Assembly (NCBI RefSeq): GCF_001263205.1
Contig: NZ_CP012333.1
Coordinates: 1,364,001 to 1,428,000, forward strand
Direction of reading: 5' to 3'
Length of the DNA stretch: 64,000 bases
DNA from: Labilithrix luteola
GTDB lineage: Bacteria > Myxococcota_A > Polyangia > Polyangiales > Polyangiaceae
Of this stretch, positions 1 through 7,515 are shown one piece after another. The notes under the pieces were generated by a model. That model worked only from the letters and a program-made list of their open reading frames with translations. It had not been told where the DNA came from and did no database searches. How positions within the stretch are numbered: position 1 is the stretch's first letter; every line of letters begins with the position of its first letter. Both the position numbers and the translations under genes were made by a program.

Positions 1-271
1 ACGCGAGCTCCCGCTCGCCCGACGACAACAGCGACAAGGCCTGGCGGCAGATCGTGTAATAGCGGTGCGCGGCCTCGGTGGGCGCGCAGGCACGCGTGGT
101 CCGGCGAAAGAGGCTCACGCCGAGCGTTCCTTCGAGTCGGCTCACACTCCGGCTCACCGCTTGGGGCGTCACCGACAGCGCGCGCGCGGCGCTGGTGAAG
201 CTCCCCGTCTCGTACGTTCGACAGAAGGACTCGAGGTTCGGAAGGCTGCTCGACAGCGGAACGTGAGCCAT
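1..271 (-). CDS. LysR-type transcriptional regulator, N-terminal part (runs off the window)
   Basis: Reading the minus strand from an ATG at 271 gives a typical LysR winged helix-turn-helix: a short lead, then a segment with FTSAARALSVTPQAVSRSVS followed by RLEGTLGVSLFRRTTR. The alternation of Ala-rich helix, recognition helix and LFxRTTR wing is characteristic of the family. About 90 residues are present; the effector-binding domain lies beyond base 1. The gene is divergent from the DJ-1-like gene at 348, and a short palindrome sits immediately upstream of its start codon. LysR regulators often control the divergent neighbour and themselves, so the DJ-1/SDR pair is the natural candidate target (inference). 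The effector cannot be guessed. Confidence 0.85.
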   Translation of the reverse strand, partial: MAHVPLSSSLPNLESFCRTYETGSFTSAARALSVTPQAVSRSVSRLEGTLGVSLFRRTTRACAPTEAAHRYYTICRQALSLLSSGERELA

Positions 272-290
272 TTGTAACAGCTTAGTACAA
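272..290. promoter_or_regulatory. Candidate LysR operator (TTGTA-N9-TACAA palindrome)
   Basis: Perfect 5-base inverted arms TTGTA (272-276) and TACAA (286-290) separated by 9 bases lie directly before the start codon of the LysR gene, in the divergent gap to the DJ-1-like gene. Interrupted dyads containing T-N11-A are the usual LysR binding form. The position would allow autoregulation as well as control of the divergent gene. No binding data; inference from location and symmetry. Confidence 0.45.
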
Positions 291-347
291 ATGAACCGCC
301 CCGCCGGCGCCTACCGCAGATGCCTCGGCCGTCCTAAACGTCTTGGC

Positions 348-1151
348 ATGCACCTCGGACGACGAACCTTCGCCACGCTCGCCGCCTTCGCCACCGCGGC
401 GCTCTTCGCCGCCTGCGCGACGCCCGCTCGAAGCCCCGCGCCCGACCACGCTCAGGAAGGATCCAAGACCATGAAGAAGCGCGTTCTGCTCGCCATGACC
501 AGCCACGACAAGAAGGGTGACACTGGAGAGGCCACGGGCGCCTATCTCTCGGAGGTCACGCACGCGCATCACGTCTTCGTGAACGCCGGCTACGAGGTCG
601 AATTCGCCAGCGTCCAGGGCGGGAAGGTTCCGCTGGACGGCGTCGATCGCAAAGACCCCATCAATGCCAAATTCCTCGACGCCCCTGGCCTGATGACCAA
701 GCTCGAGACGAGCATTCCCGCCGCCAAGGTCGATCCCGCGCGCTACGACGCCATCTACTTCGCCGGCGGTCATGGCGCCATGTGGGACCTTCCTCGCGAC
801 CAGACCTTCGCATCCCTCACCGCACGCATCTACGAGGCCGGCGGCGTCGTCGCTGCGGTTTGCCATGGTCCGGCAGCTCTCGTCGACGTGAAGCTCACGA
901 ACGGCAACTACCTCGTCGCCGGCAAGAAGGTCAGCGGCTTCACCAACGAAGAAGAGCGCGCCGTGAAGCTCGACAAGGTCGTGCCCTTCCTCCTCGAAGA
1001 TCGCCTCGTCGCCCGCGGCGCTCGCTTCGACGGTGCTCCGATGTGGCAGGCCAAGGTCTCGGTCGACGAGCGCCTCGTCACCGGCCAGAATCCTGCCTCC
1101 GCCACGGGAGTTGCCGAAGCCACCGTCTCGGCCATCGAACACCGCCAGTAA
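348..1151 (+). CDS. DJ-1/PfpI (class I glutamine amidotransferase-like) family protein, possibly an exported lipoprotein
   Basis: The C-terminal ~225 residues match the DJ-1/PfpI/Hsp31-like fold: an AGGHGAMWDL segment and the nucleophile elbow AVCHGPAAL with Cys172 (numbered from 348). Such proteins act as glyoxalases/deglycases, chaperones or amidase-like enzymes; the substrate here is unknown. Two starts compete. From 348 the protein begins with a twin-arginine-like GRRTF, a hydrophobic stretch and a lipobox (LFAAC), so it would be an exported lipoprotein. An internal ATG at 471 is preceded by a strong Shine-Dalgarno (AGGAAGGA) and would give a 226-residue cytosolic protein of usual family length. 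The longer start is listed because the leader is coherent in frame. It is followed by an SDR gene on the same strand and is divergent from a LysR regulator. Confidence 0.85.
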   Translation: MHLGRRTFATLAAFATAALFAACATPARSPAPDHAQEGSKTMKKRVLLAMTSHDKKGDTGEATGAYLSEVTHAHHVFVNAGYEVEFASVQGGKVPLDGVDRKDPINAKFLDAPGLMTKLETSIPAAKVDPARYDAIYFAGGHGAMWDLPRDQTFASLTARIYEAGGVVAAVCHGPAALVDVKLTNGNYLVAGKKVSGFTNEEERAVKLDKVVPFLLEDRLVARGARFDGAPMWQAKVSVDERLVTGQNPASATGVAEATVSAIEHRQ

Positions 1152-1201
1152 AGGCGCGACGGCTCGACTGTTCGTGGCATCCGCCTTGTACGGTGCGAGT
1201 C

Positions 1202-1990
1202 ATGGACCTGCAGCTCGAAGGCAAGCTGGCGCTCGTGACCGCATCGAGCGGGGGCATCGGCAAAGAAATCGCCACCGCACTCGCGCGAGAAAAAGCCCGA
1301 GTCATCGTGAACGGGCGAAGCCCAGCCAGCGTCGAAATGGCCATTGCCGACATTCGTCGCAACGTTCCCGACGCGAAGCTCGAGTCACTCGCGACCGACA
1401 ACGGCACCGCCGAAGGCACGGCGGAGACGATTCGTCGGTTTTCCGAGCTCGACATTCTGGTGAACAACCTCGGCATTTACGAGGCCGTCGCCTTCTTCGA
1501 CGAGACGGACGAATCGTGGCAGCGCCTCTTCGAGGTCAACATCATGAGCGGCGTGCGGCTCGCGCGTCACTACTTGAAGAGCATGCTCGAGAAGCGGCAC
1601 GGACGCATCGTCTTCATCGCGAGCGAGGCAGCCCTCAGCCCCTCGCCCGAGATGGCGCACTACAGCGCGACGAAGACGATGCAGCTGTCCCTCTCGCGCA
1701 GCCTCGCGGAGCTCACGAAAGGTACCGCCGTCACGGTGAACACCGTCATGCCGGGCTCCACTCGCACCGAGGGCGTCGCCAAGTTCGTGCAGGATCTCTT
1801 TCCGCACTTGCCGCTCGCCGAGGCAGAGCGATGCTTCATGCGCGAGAACCGGCCGACGTCGCTCATCGAGCGCCTCATCGATCCCCGTGAGATCGCGAAC
1901 TTCGTTGCCTACGTCGCAAGCCCCCTCGCCTCGGCGATCAACGGCGCCGCGCTCCGCGTCGATGGCGGTCTCGTCCGAAGCGTCTTCTGA
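1202..1990 (+). CDS. SDR-family NAD(P)-dependent oxidoreductase
   Basis: 262 residues, the normal length for a classical short-chain dehydrogenase/reductase. The Rossmann glycine motif is a TASSGGIG variant at residues 13-20, NNLG stands in for the NNAG motif, and the catalytic YxxxK is YSATK with Tyr154 and Lys158. The C-terminus ends in the common INGAALRVDGGLV signature. Cytosolic; it would oxidise or reduce a hydroxyl/carbonyl group using NAD(P)(H). The substrate is unknown. It starts about 50 bases after the DJ-1-like gene on the same strand, so the two may be co-transcribed under the divergent LysR regulator. The Ser of the catalytic tetrad is probably in FIASEAA. Confidence 0.92.
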   Translation: MDLQLEGKLALVTASSGGIGKEIATALAREKARVIVNGRSPASVEMAIADIRRNVPDAKLESLATDNGTAEGTAETIRRFSELDILVNNLGIYEAVAFFDETDESWQRLFEVNIMSGVRLARHYLKSMLEKRHGRIVFIASEAALSPSPEMAHYSATKTMQLSLSRSLAELTKGTAVTVNTVMPGSTRTEGVAKFVQDLFPHLPLAEAERCFMRENRPTSLIERLIDPREIANFVAYVASPLASAINGAALRVDGGLVRSVF

Positions 1991-2099
1991 GTCACGCCAA
2001 CGTGCTTTCGAGACGTTGGCGCAACTTGCGCGGAGCTAGGGTGTGATCGCGGAAAGAAAGTAGTGGCCCTCGACAGCTGATCTACGGCATCAAGCTCGA

Positions 2100-3869
2100 G
2101 TGAAGACCGCCGCGACGCTCGCCATCTCGTTCGCACTCGCTACCCTCGTGGCGTGCGGTTCGGACGAGGCCCACGATCAGCCCGGCGAGACGGAGGCTTT
2201 GCCGACCGACGATGGCCGCACGCCCGTTGGTGCGTGTACCGCCACGGCGAATCCCGGCACTCCGAGTTCCGCGGGCACGACGGTGCTCCCCGCCGCGTGC
2301 GGAGTGACTGCCCCGCAAGGGTGCAACCCGCTCGACGCCGCAGGCTGCGATACGGCAAAGGGCGAGACCTGCGATCTCGCGCGGGATGGGAGCTTCCGAT
2401 GCTTCCCTTCGCCCAACGCCGGGAAGCTCGGCGAAGCCTGTGACGCCGTCGCCGGCCCCTTCTGCGCGACCGGTCTCACCTGCTTTCCCGACGCCACCGG
2501 AAAGGCCATCTGCGCCCGCGCCTGCTGCGCGTCGACGGAGTGTGCGGACGGTCAGACGTGCACTCCGCTGTCCGTCACGCTCGGAAACGTGGGCGCCTGC
2601 ACGAGCGGCGCGCCTCCAGCCACGTTCGCCGGGTCGAGCGTCGTCGGCCATCATGCGGCCAAATTCGTGGGACGCGGCTTCCTCCTCCCCTGGACGACGT
2701 GGAACGACGCCCTCGCGCGAGAGGTGACGTGGCACGCGACGACCTGTCCGGAGGTGAAGGGTTATCCGATCTTCGCGAGCACCACGCATTTCGACGGCAA
2801 CTGCCAGATGACGAAGGACGACACGATCCCCGCGACGCAGAACAGCATGGGGATTCTTTCGTATCTGTCGTATTGGCAATACGGAGGCCGCACCGACGCT
2901 CGACTCCTCGGCGTGGCCAAGTCCCTCGCCGACTACCTCGTCAAGGAGGCCGTGACGCCGAACAGTGGCGCCTATCCCGGATTCCCGCGTTCGACCGGCC
3001 ACGCTCAAGCGGTTCCCCAACCCGAGGATTGCGGGACCGAGAGCGACATGCCTTACGAGATCGAGCCCGACAAGGGCGGCATGGTCGGTCATGCGCTCAT
3101 GCTTCTCGCCAAGGAAACGAACGATACTTCGTATTCGGACGTCGCACTCCACATTGCCAACGTCCTCGTGGCCAACATGGTCCACGCAGACGGCGGGCGT
3201 TCGCCGTGGCCTTTCCGCGTCGACTACCGAACGGGCATCGCCCGCACAGAGCCCTTCTCCCAAGACATTTCGTCGAACATGTCGTACGTCTTGCGCCTCT
3301 TCGACGATCTGATTTCCAGCGGGCATTCCGAGTTCGCCCCAGCACGCGCGGAGCTTTGGTACTGGATCAAGGGAATCCAGATTCCCGACATCGCTTGCGG
3401 CGGAAAACTCTGGCAGCAGTTCTTCGAAGATCAGCCGTGGCCCGACAACCGTAATGCGTGGGCGCCTCTTTCACTGGCGGGCTATCTGCTCGAGAGGAGA
3501 GCCCTCCTGGACCAGGATTGGCAATCCGACGCGGAGAAGCTCCTCGACTTCGTGAATTCCATTCTGGTCGTCGAGCAGAATGGCTTCCCCGTGTGCGTCG
3601 AACAGGACTTCGACAAGCTCCCCTACGGGGGCATCATGTCGACCTATGCGGCGACGCTAGCTCTTCATGCGGCGGTCACGGGTTCGGAGACGTCGAAGCA
3701 GCGCGCGTACCAGGCGTTCAACCTGCTCGTCTACGCCATCGACAAAGACGGGTGTCCCGACGATCGCGTGCTGACCGACGGACGCGGCGGCTGGATCGAG
3801 GACACGCATCTCGACAAGGTCCACAACTTCGTCGCGGCCCTCGCACTCTTCCCCGAGTGGGCCAAGTAG
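2100..3869 (+). CDS. Secreted lipoprotein with Cys-rich N-terminal region and alpha-toroid-like C-terminal domain; function unknown
   Basis: 589 residues from a GTG start. The leader (MKTAATLAISFALATLVAC) ends in a lipobox, so it should be a membrane-anchored lipoprotein. Residues ~45-165 are rich in cysteines spaced as in small disulfide modules (for example CNPLDAAGCDTAKGETCDL), a pattern common in myxobacterial surface proteins. The remaining ~400 residues are helical with Trp/Tyr-rich patches and repeated motifs such as GILSYLSYWQYGG, GYPIFAST and AYPGFPRS, suggesting an (alpha/alpha) toroid as in six-hairpin glycosidases or epimerases. No catalytic residues can be named. It stands alone between the SDR gene and a convergent lipoprotein gene, with a hairpin at its 3' end. 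The toroid assignment is inference from sequence texture. Confidence 0.75.
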   Translation: MKTAATLAISFALATLVACGSDEAHDQPGETEALPTDDGRTPVGACTATANPGTPSSAGTTVLPAACGVTAPQGCNPLDAAGCDTAKGETCDLARDGSFRCFPSPNAGKLGEACDAVAGPFCATGLTCFPDATGKAICARACCASTECADGQTCTPLSVTLGNVGACTSGAPPATFAGSSVVGHHAAKFVGRGFLLPWTTWNDALAREVTWHATTCPEVKGYPIFASTTHFDGNCQMTKDDTIPATQNSMGILSYLSYWQYGGRTDARLLGVAKSLADYLVKEAVTPNSGAYPGFPRSTGHAQAVPQPEDCGTESDMPYEIEPDKGGMVGHALMLLAKETNDTSYSDVALHIANVLVANMVHADGGRSPWPFRVDYRTGIARTEPFSQDISSNMSYVLRLFDDLISSGHSEFAPARAELWYWIKGIQIPDIACGGKLWQQFFEDQPWPDNRNAWAPLSLAGYLLERRALLDQDWQSDAEKLLDFVNSILVVEQNGFPVCVEQDFDKLPYGGIMSTYAATLALHAAVTGSETSKQRAYQAFNLLVYAIDKDGCPDDRVLTDGRGGWIEDTHLDKVHNFVAALALFPEWAK

Positions 3870-3875
3870 AACGCC

Positions 3876-3892
3876 GACCGCGCCACGCGGTC
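3876..3892. terminator. Hairpin between convergent genes (possible bidirectional terminator)
   Basis: GACCGCG (3876-3882) and CGCGGTC (3886-3892) form a perfect 7-bp stem with a 3-base loop just after the stop of the 2100 gene and overlapping the stop of the convergent lipoprotein gene. No clear T-run follows, so the termination role is inferred from position. Confidence 0.5.
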
Positions 3893-4391
3893 AGTCGTTC
3901 GGCTTGAAGCACAACGCCGACGCTTTGCACTCGGCGTAGCGCGTGTACATGTCGATGGGGTCGAGGCAGCCCGCGCCCTGCATGGCGGCCAGGCAATCGG
4001 GGAGCTTCGCTTCGTTCACACCGAGCGGACACGTCTTCGCGTCGAGCCTGTCCATGGTCTCGGTGAACATGTTCGAACGACAAACCTGGGCATTTTCCTG
4101 TGCGTAGTGACTGCTGACCTGCCGAGTGCACGTCTCCGCTTGGGAGCAATGTGCCTCGGCGATGCGCATCGCCGCCGACTCGACCGAGGACTTCAAATCC
4201 GCACTCGTGATGGTCGCAGCCCCGACGCCTTCCTGCTGGGCGCCCGGATGGCCCCCCTGCCCGCGTCCGCACGCCGAAAGCGCGAGCGAGCCCATGCTCG
4301 CCACGACGAGCACGACCGAGCGAGCGACGTTCGACGGGGGCGTGGGAAGCGGGCGAAAACTGCGACGCTGCATGACCTTCGATCGATGCAT
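3891..4391 (-). CDS. Small Cys-rich lipoprotein, DUF6184-like
   Basis: 166 residues. An N-terminal hydrophobic segment ends in a lipobox (LALSAC at ~37-42), preceded by an Arg-rich n-region. The mature part has an AAMRIAEAHC start, paired cysteines, a CPLGVNEAKLPDCL motif and a final AECKASALC. This spacing resembles the small myxobacterial lipoproteins grouped as DUF6184 (named in databases for association with natural-product clusters), but no biosynthetic genes are nearby. Function unknown. An internal ATG seven codons in is an alternative start. It is convergent with the preceding gene and divergent from the pentapeptide-repeat gene. Confidence 0.75.
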   Translation of the reverse strand: MHRSKVMQRRSFRPLPTPPSNVARSVVLVVASMGSLALSACGRGQGGHPGAQQEGVGAATITSADLKSSVESAAMRIAEAHCSQAETCTRQVSSHYAQENAQVCRSNMFTETMDRLDAKTCPLGVNEAKLPDCLAAMQGAGCLDPIDMYTRYAECKASALCFKPND

Positions 4392-4497
4392 CTCCGGTGC
4401 CTGAGCAGAGCGCGCGCCTCCTGAACGGAGACGAACCCGAACGGTCGTGGTCGATCGGCCTTGCGAACTCGAGCACTGAACATATCATCAGTGTCCC

Positions 4498-5112
4498 ATG
4501 CCGGTCGCCAATCCGTTCGAAGGCAAGACATCGTTCGAGGAGCAAACGTTCGAGGGGCTCGCGCTCGAGCGCGAAGATCTCGGCGGCCGTGAGTTCTACG
4601 GGTGCACGTTTCGGAACTCGAAGCTCGCCGAGACGCGTTGGCTGCGCACACGACTCGAGGAATGCACCTTCGAGGGGTGTGATCTGAGCGGCGCCGACTT
4701 CACGATGCTCTCGCTCCGCGAGGTGACCTTCCTGTCGTGTCGGCTGATGGGCATCGACTTCTCGAAGGTGGGCCAGTTCCCGAACGTGTCCTTCGAGGAC
4801 TGCAACCTCCGCTACGTGTCGATGGTGTCGATCCCGCTGCGGAAGACGACCTTCCGCCGATGCGCGATCAAGGAGGCAAGCTTCTTCGAGGCCGACCTCG
4901 TGGAGGCGAAGTTCGAAGAGTGTCAGTTCGCCGAGACGCGCTTCGAGTCCTGCGACCTGCGAAAGGCGAAGTTCCCGAACGCTCAGGACCTGTTTCTAGA
5001 TCCTGCGCGGAACCGCCTGAAGGACACGCACGTGCCGCTCGAGACCGCGATCCTGCTCGCACGGTCCTTCGGTATGCGCGTCCTCGGGTTCAGCGACTCG
5101 CGGGACGACTGA
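4498..5112 (+). CDS. Pentapeptide-repeat protein
   Basis: 204 residues made largely of A(D/N)LXX-type five-residue repeats with Phe/Leu at the central position (for example CTFEGCDLSGADF, CQFAETRFESCDL). Such repeats fold into a right-handed quadrilateral beta-helix. The interruption near residues 85-105 and the cysteines preceding many repeats recall the Qnr/McbG subgroup, some members of which mimic DNA and protect DNA gyrase, but many family members have no known role. No signal peptide, so cytosolic. A role in gyrase protection would be speculation. It is a single gene preceding the Ser/Thr kinase. Confidence 0.88.
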   Translation: MPVANPFEGKTSFEEQTFEGLALEREDLGGREFYGCTFRNSKLAETRWLRTRLEECTFEGCDLSGADFTMLSLREVTFLSCRLMGIDFSKVGQFPNVSFEDCNLRYVSMVSIPLRKTTFRRCAIKEASFFEADLVEAKFEECQFAETRFESCDLRKAKFPNAQDLFLDPARNRLKDTHVPLETAILLARSFGMRVLGFSDSRDD

Positions 5113-5225
5113 GTCATCGCGGGCCCACATCGGGTACCGGTGATCCAGGCTCGAATCGAATTCCGAACGTGATCGTCGAGCTGGAAGAGCTACCCTGACG
5201 ACGCCGTCGCGAACGGCTTTGCACC

Positions 5226-6497
5226 ATGCCGTTCCCGACTCCTGGCCAACCGTTCGGACGATATCTCGTCGAAGTCCTCCTCGCGCGGGGCGGGATGGGC
5301 TCGGTGTTCCGTGCGCTCGATACGGAGACGGGCAAGCACGTCGCCGTCAAAGTCCTGCGTGAGGACAGGCTGGAGAGCCAGGACGAGGACGCCGCCCGAT
5401 TTCTCCGCGAAGGCCGTATCGCCTCGAAGCTCGAACACCCCAACATCGTGGCCATCCACGAGGTCGGTGAGGTCGACGGCGTTCCCTTCCTGGCCATGGA
5501 GTGGGTGGATGGCCTGCCACTCTCGGAGACCATCCGCGGCGGCCTTTCACCCGAAGCGCAACATCGCTTGCTCCTCGAGATCGCCGAAGCGCTGACCTTC
5601 GCCCACGAGCACGCGATCATCCATCGCGACGTCAAACCCGCAAACGTCCTCGTCGACGCCGACGGGAAGGTCAAGCTCGTCGACTTCGGCATCGCGCGTC
5701 ACGCCGAGCCGTCGCTCGATCCCGCCACGTTCGAGACGCGCGCGAACATGATCCTCGGCACGCCCTCGTACATGGCGCCCGAGCAGATGGCGAGCTCGAA
5801 GGTCACGACCGCGGCCGACCAATTCGCGTGGGGCGTGCTGGCCTACGAGGTGATGACGGGAAGTCACCCGCGGGACGTCGTTCCAGGCTTCCCTTTCCAC
5901 GCGCCGAAGGCCGAGTTCTGGCGAACCGACGTTCCCGAGAAGGTCGGTAGGGTCGTGCGACGTGCAACGAGCCTCGACCCGGCGCTCCGCTTCGAGAGCA
6001 TGCAGGCCCTCGTCGTCGCTTGGCGCGAGGCACTCACGGAAGACACGCTCAAGACGGTCGCCCACCGGTCCTTGTCCGAAAGGCCGCGCGACCATGCGGC
6101 GGTCCCCAAGGTTGGCCCAAGCCGTCGGCTCGGCCGCGCCGCCATGGTCGCGACGCTGGTGGCAGGGCTCGGCTTCGGCGCCTTCATCCTCCCCACAAAC
6201 CGCCCGCGATCGATGCCGATCGCAGGCACTTCGTCGAGCCTCCCCTCCGCCGTGACCTCGTCTGCGACGCGGGCCGCCGATGCGAGCGACGCAACGAGTC
6301 TCACGGCGGTCGCCGATGCGAGCGCGGCCGTTCCTCGCGCGGAGTTCACCACGACACCGAGTGCCAGCGCGAGAGCCGCACGTCGAACCACCACGCGAGC
6401 GGCGGAATCCGAACGGAGCTCGGCTCCTGACAACGTCGCTCCCGCAAAGGCCGTGGTGGCGACCGACGATCCGCTGAAGGACATCGAGCGTCGCTGA
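5226..6497 (+). CDS. Transmembrane Hanks-type Ser/Thr protein kinase
   Basis: 423 residues. The kinase domain (residues ~12-275) contains the glycine loop RGGMGSVFRA, the VAVKVL lysine, the catalytic loop HRDVKPANVL near residue 133, DFGIARH and the APEQM activation-segment end. A transmembrane helix (AAMVATLVAGLGFGAFILP) at ~300-320 is followed by a ~100-residue Ala/Ser/Thr-rich tail likely outside the inner membrane. It would phosphorylate Ser/Thr on unknown cytosolic targets in response to envelope cues. The next gene (21 bases downstream) encodes an exported TPR/PEGA-type protein; the same gene order recurs at 64.0-62.2 kb, so the pair may function together. Confidence 0.93.
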   Translation: MPFPTPGQPFGRYLVEVLLARGGMGSVFRALDTETGKHVAVKVLREDRLESQDEDAARFLREGRIASKLEHPNIVAIHEVGEVDGVPFLAMEWVDGLPLSETIRGGLSPEAQHRLLLEIAEALTFAHEHAIIHRDVKPANVLVDADGKVKLVDFGIARHAEPSLDPATFETRANMILGTPSYMAPEQMASSKVTTAADQFAWGVLAYEVMTGSHPRDVVPGFPFHAPKAEFWRTDVPEKVGRVVRRATSLDPALRFESMQALVVAWREALTEDTLKTVAHRSLSERPRDHAAVPKVGPSRRLGRAAMVATLVAGLGFGAFILPTNRPRSMPIAGTSSSLPSAVTSSATRAADASDATSLTAVADASAAVPRAEFTTTPSASARAARRTTTRAAESERSSAPDNVAPAKAVVATDDPLKDIERR

Positions 6498-6518
6498 CCT
6501 CGAGTAAGATGCGGGGCG

Positions 6519-7502
6519 ATGGCTCGCCTCGGTCCGCTCGTCTTTGCGCTCGCGACAGCTGTTGCTTCGCTGTCGACGGCTGCGTCGGCGCGCGCGGAGA
6601 ACGAAGCGCCCGCCGAAGCGCTGTTCATCGAAGCGAAGAGGCTGGTCGCGGCAGGCGACTACGCCGCGGCGTGCCCCAAGTTCGCCGAATCGAATCGTCT
6701 CGACCGCGCGGCCGGTACGATGATTCACCTTGCCGACTGCTACGAGAAGAACCACCAGCTCGCCACGGCCTGGGCCACCTATCGCGAGGCGGCATCGGCG
6801 GCGAAGAACCTCGGCCGCCTCGACTGGCAGCGGCTCGCGCTCGCACGTGCCGAGGCCCTCGACACCAAGGTGGGTAGGCTCACCATCGAGGTCACCGAGC
6901 CGGCCGACAAGATCGAGGTCCGTCGCGACGGGGTCCTCGTGAGCTCCGCGAGCTGGGGCACACCGCTGCCGCTCGATGCAGGCAGACACACCATCGAGGC
7001 CACGGCTGCTGGGCGCCAGCCGTTCACCACCACCGTGACCACGACGGACGACGGCGTCGTCTCGCGCGTGACGATACCGAAGCTCGCCGTGGCGCCGGCT
7101 GAAGCCGACACGCGCGAAGTCCCGGCGGAGAAGGCTTCGATTGCTTCATCGCAGGCAAGCCAGTCGAACCAGAAAACGTGGGGCTACGTCGTCGGCGGCG
7201 TAGGCCTCGTCGGGCTCGCGGTGGGAACCGTGGCAGGGCTCGTGGCCATCGAGAAGAACGCCGATGCCACGCGCGTGTGCCCGAACGATGGCGTGTGTCC
7301 GAGCGAAGCCGCCATTCACGACAGCGATACGGCCAAGACGTTTGGGACCATCTCGACGATTGCCTTGGTGGCCGGCGGAGCGGCCGTCGTCACGGGACTC
7401 GTGCTCGTGTTGACGAGTCCCTCGTCTCCAAAACACGAGGCGAAGCTCGCACCATCGATCGGGCCGAACACGGCCGCGCTCTCGCTCTCCGGCGTCTTCT
7501 GA
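6519..7502 (+). CDS. Exported TPR/PEGA-type protein with C-terminal membrane segments
   Basis: 327 residues. A cleavable signal peptide (ending SARAE) precedes a TPR-like segment (AEALFIEAKRLVAAGDYAAA ... HLADCYEKNHQLATAW) and a PEGA-like beta domain (~120-195: LTIEVTEPADKIEVRRDG). Two hydrophobic helices follow (GGVGLVGLAVGTVAGLVA at ~230 and IALVAGGAAVVTGLVLVL at ~285), with two cysteines between them (CPNDGVCPS). This architecture is common beside Ser/Thr kinases in Polyangia and recurs at 52717-53706 and 62203-63192. Biochemical role unknown; a scaffold at the cell envelope is plausible. It is probably co-transcribed with the kinase upstream. Confidence 0.8.
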   Translation: MARLGPLVFALATAVASLSTAASARAENEAPAEALFIEAKRLVAAGDYAAACPKFAESNRLDRAAGTMIHLADCYEKNHQLATAWATYREAASAAKNLGRLDWQRLALARAEALDTKVGRLTIEVTEPADKIEVRRDGVLVSSASWGTPLPLDAGRHTIEATAAGRQPFTTTVTTTDDGVVSRVTIPKLAVAPAEADTREVPAEKASIASSQASQSNQKTWGYVVGGVGLVGLAVGTVAGLVAIEKNADATRVCPNDGVCPSEAAIHDSDTAKTFGTISTIALVAGGAAVVTGLVLVLTSPSSPKHEAKLAPSIGPNTAALSLSGVF

Positions 7503-7515
7503 TGCGCGCCGCGGA

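Noticed and set aside
282..1142. Long open frames on the strand opposite to the DJ-1-like gene and opposite many other genes
   Set aside because: They are shadows caused by high GC and codon bias. They lack recognisable domains, plausible starts or ribosome-binding sites, and the plus-strand genes have clear family motifs.
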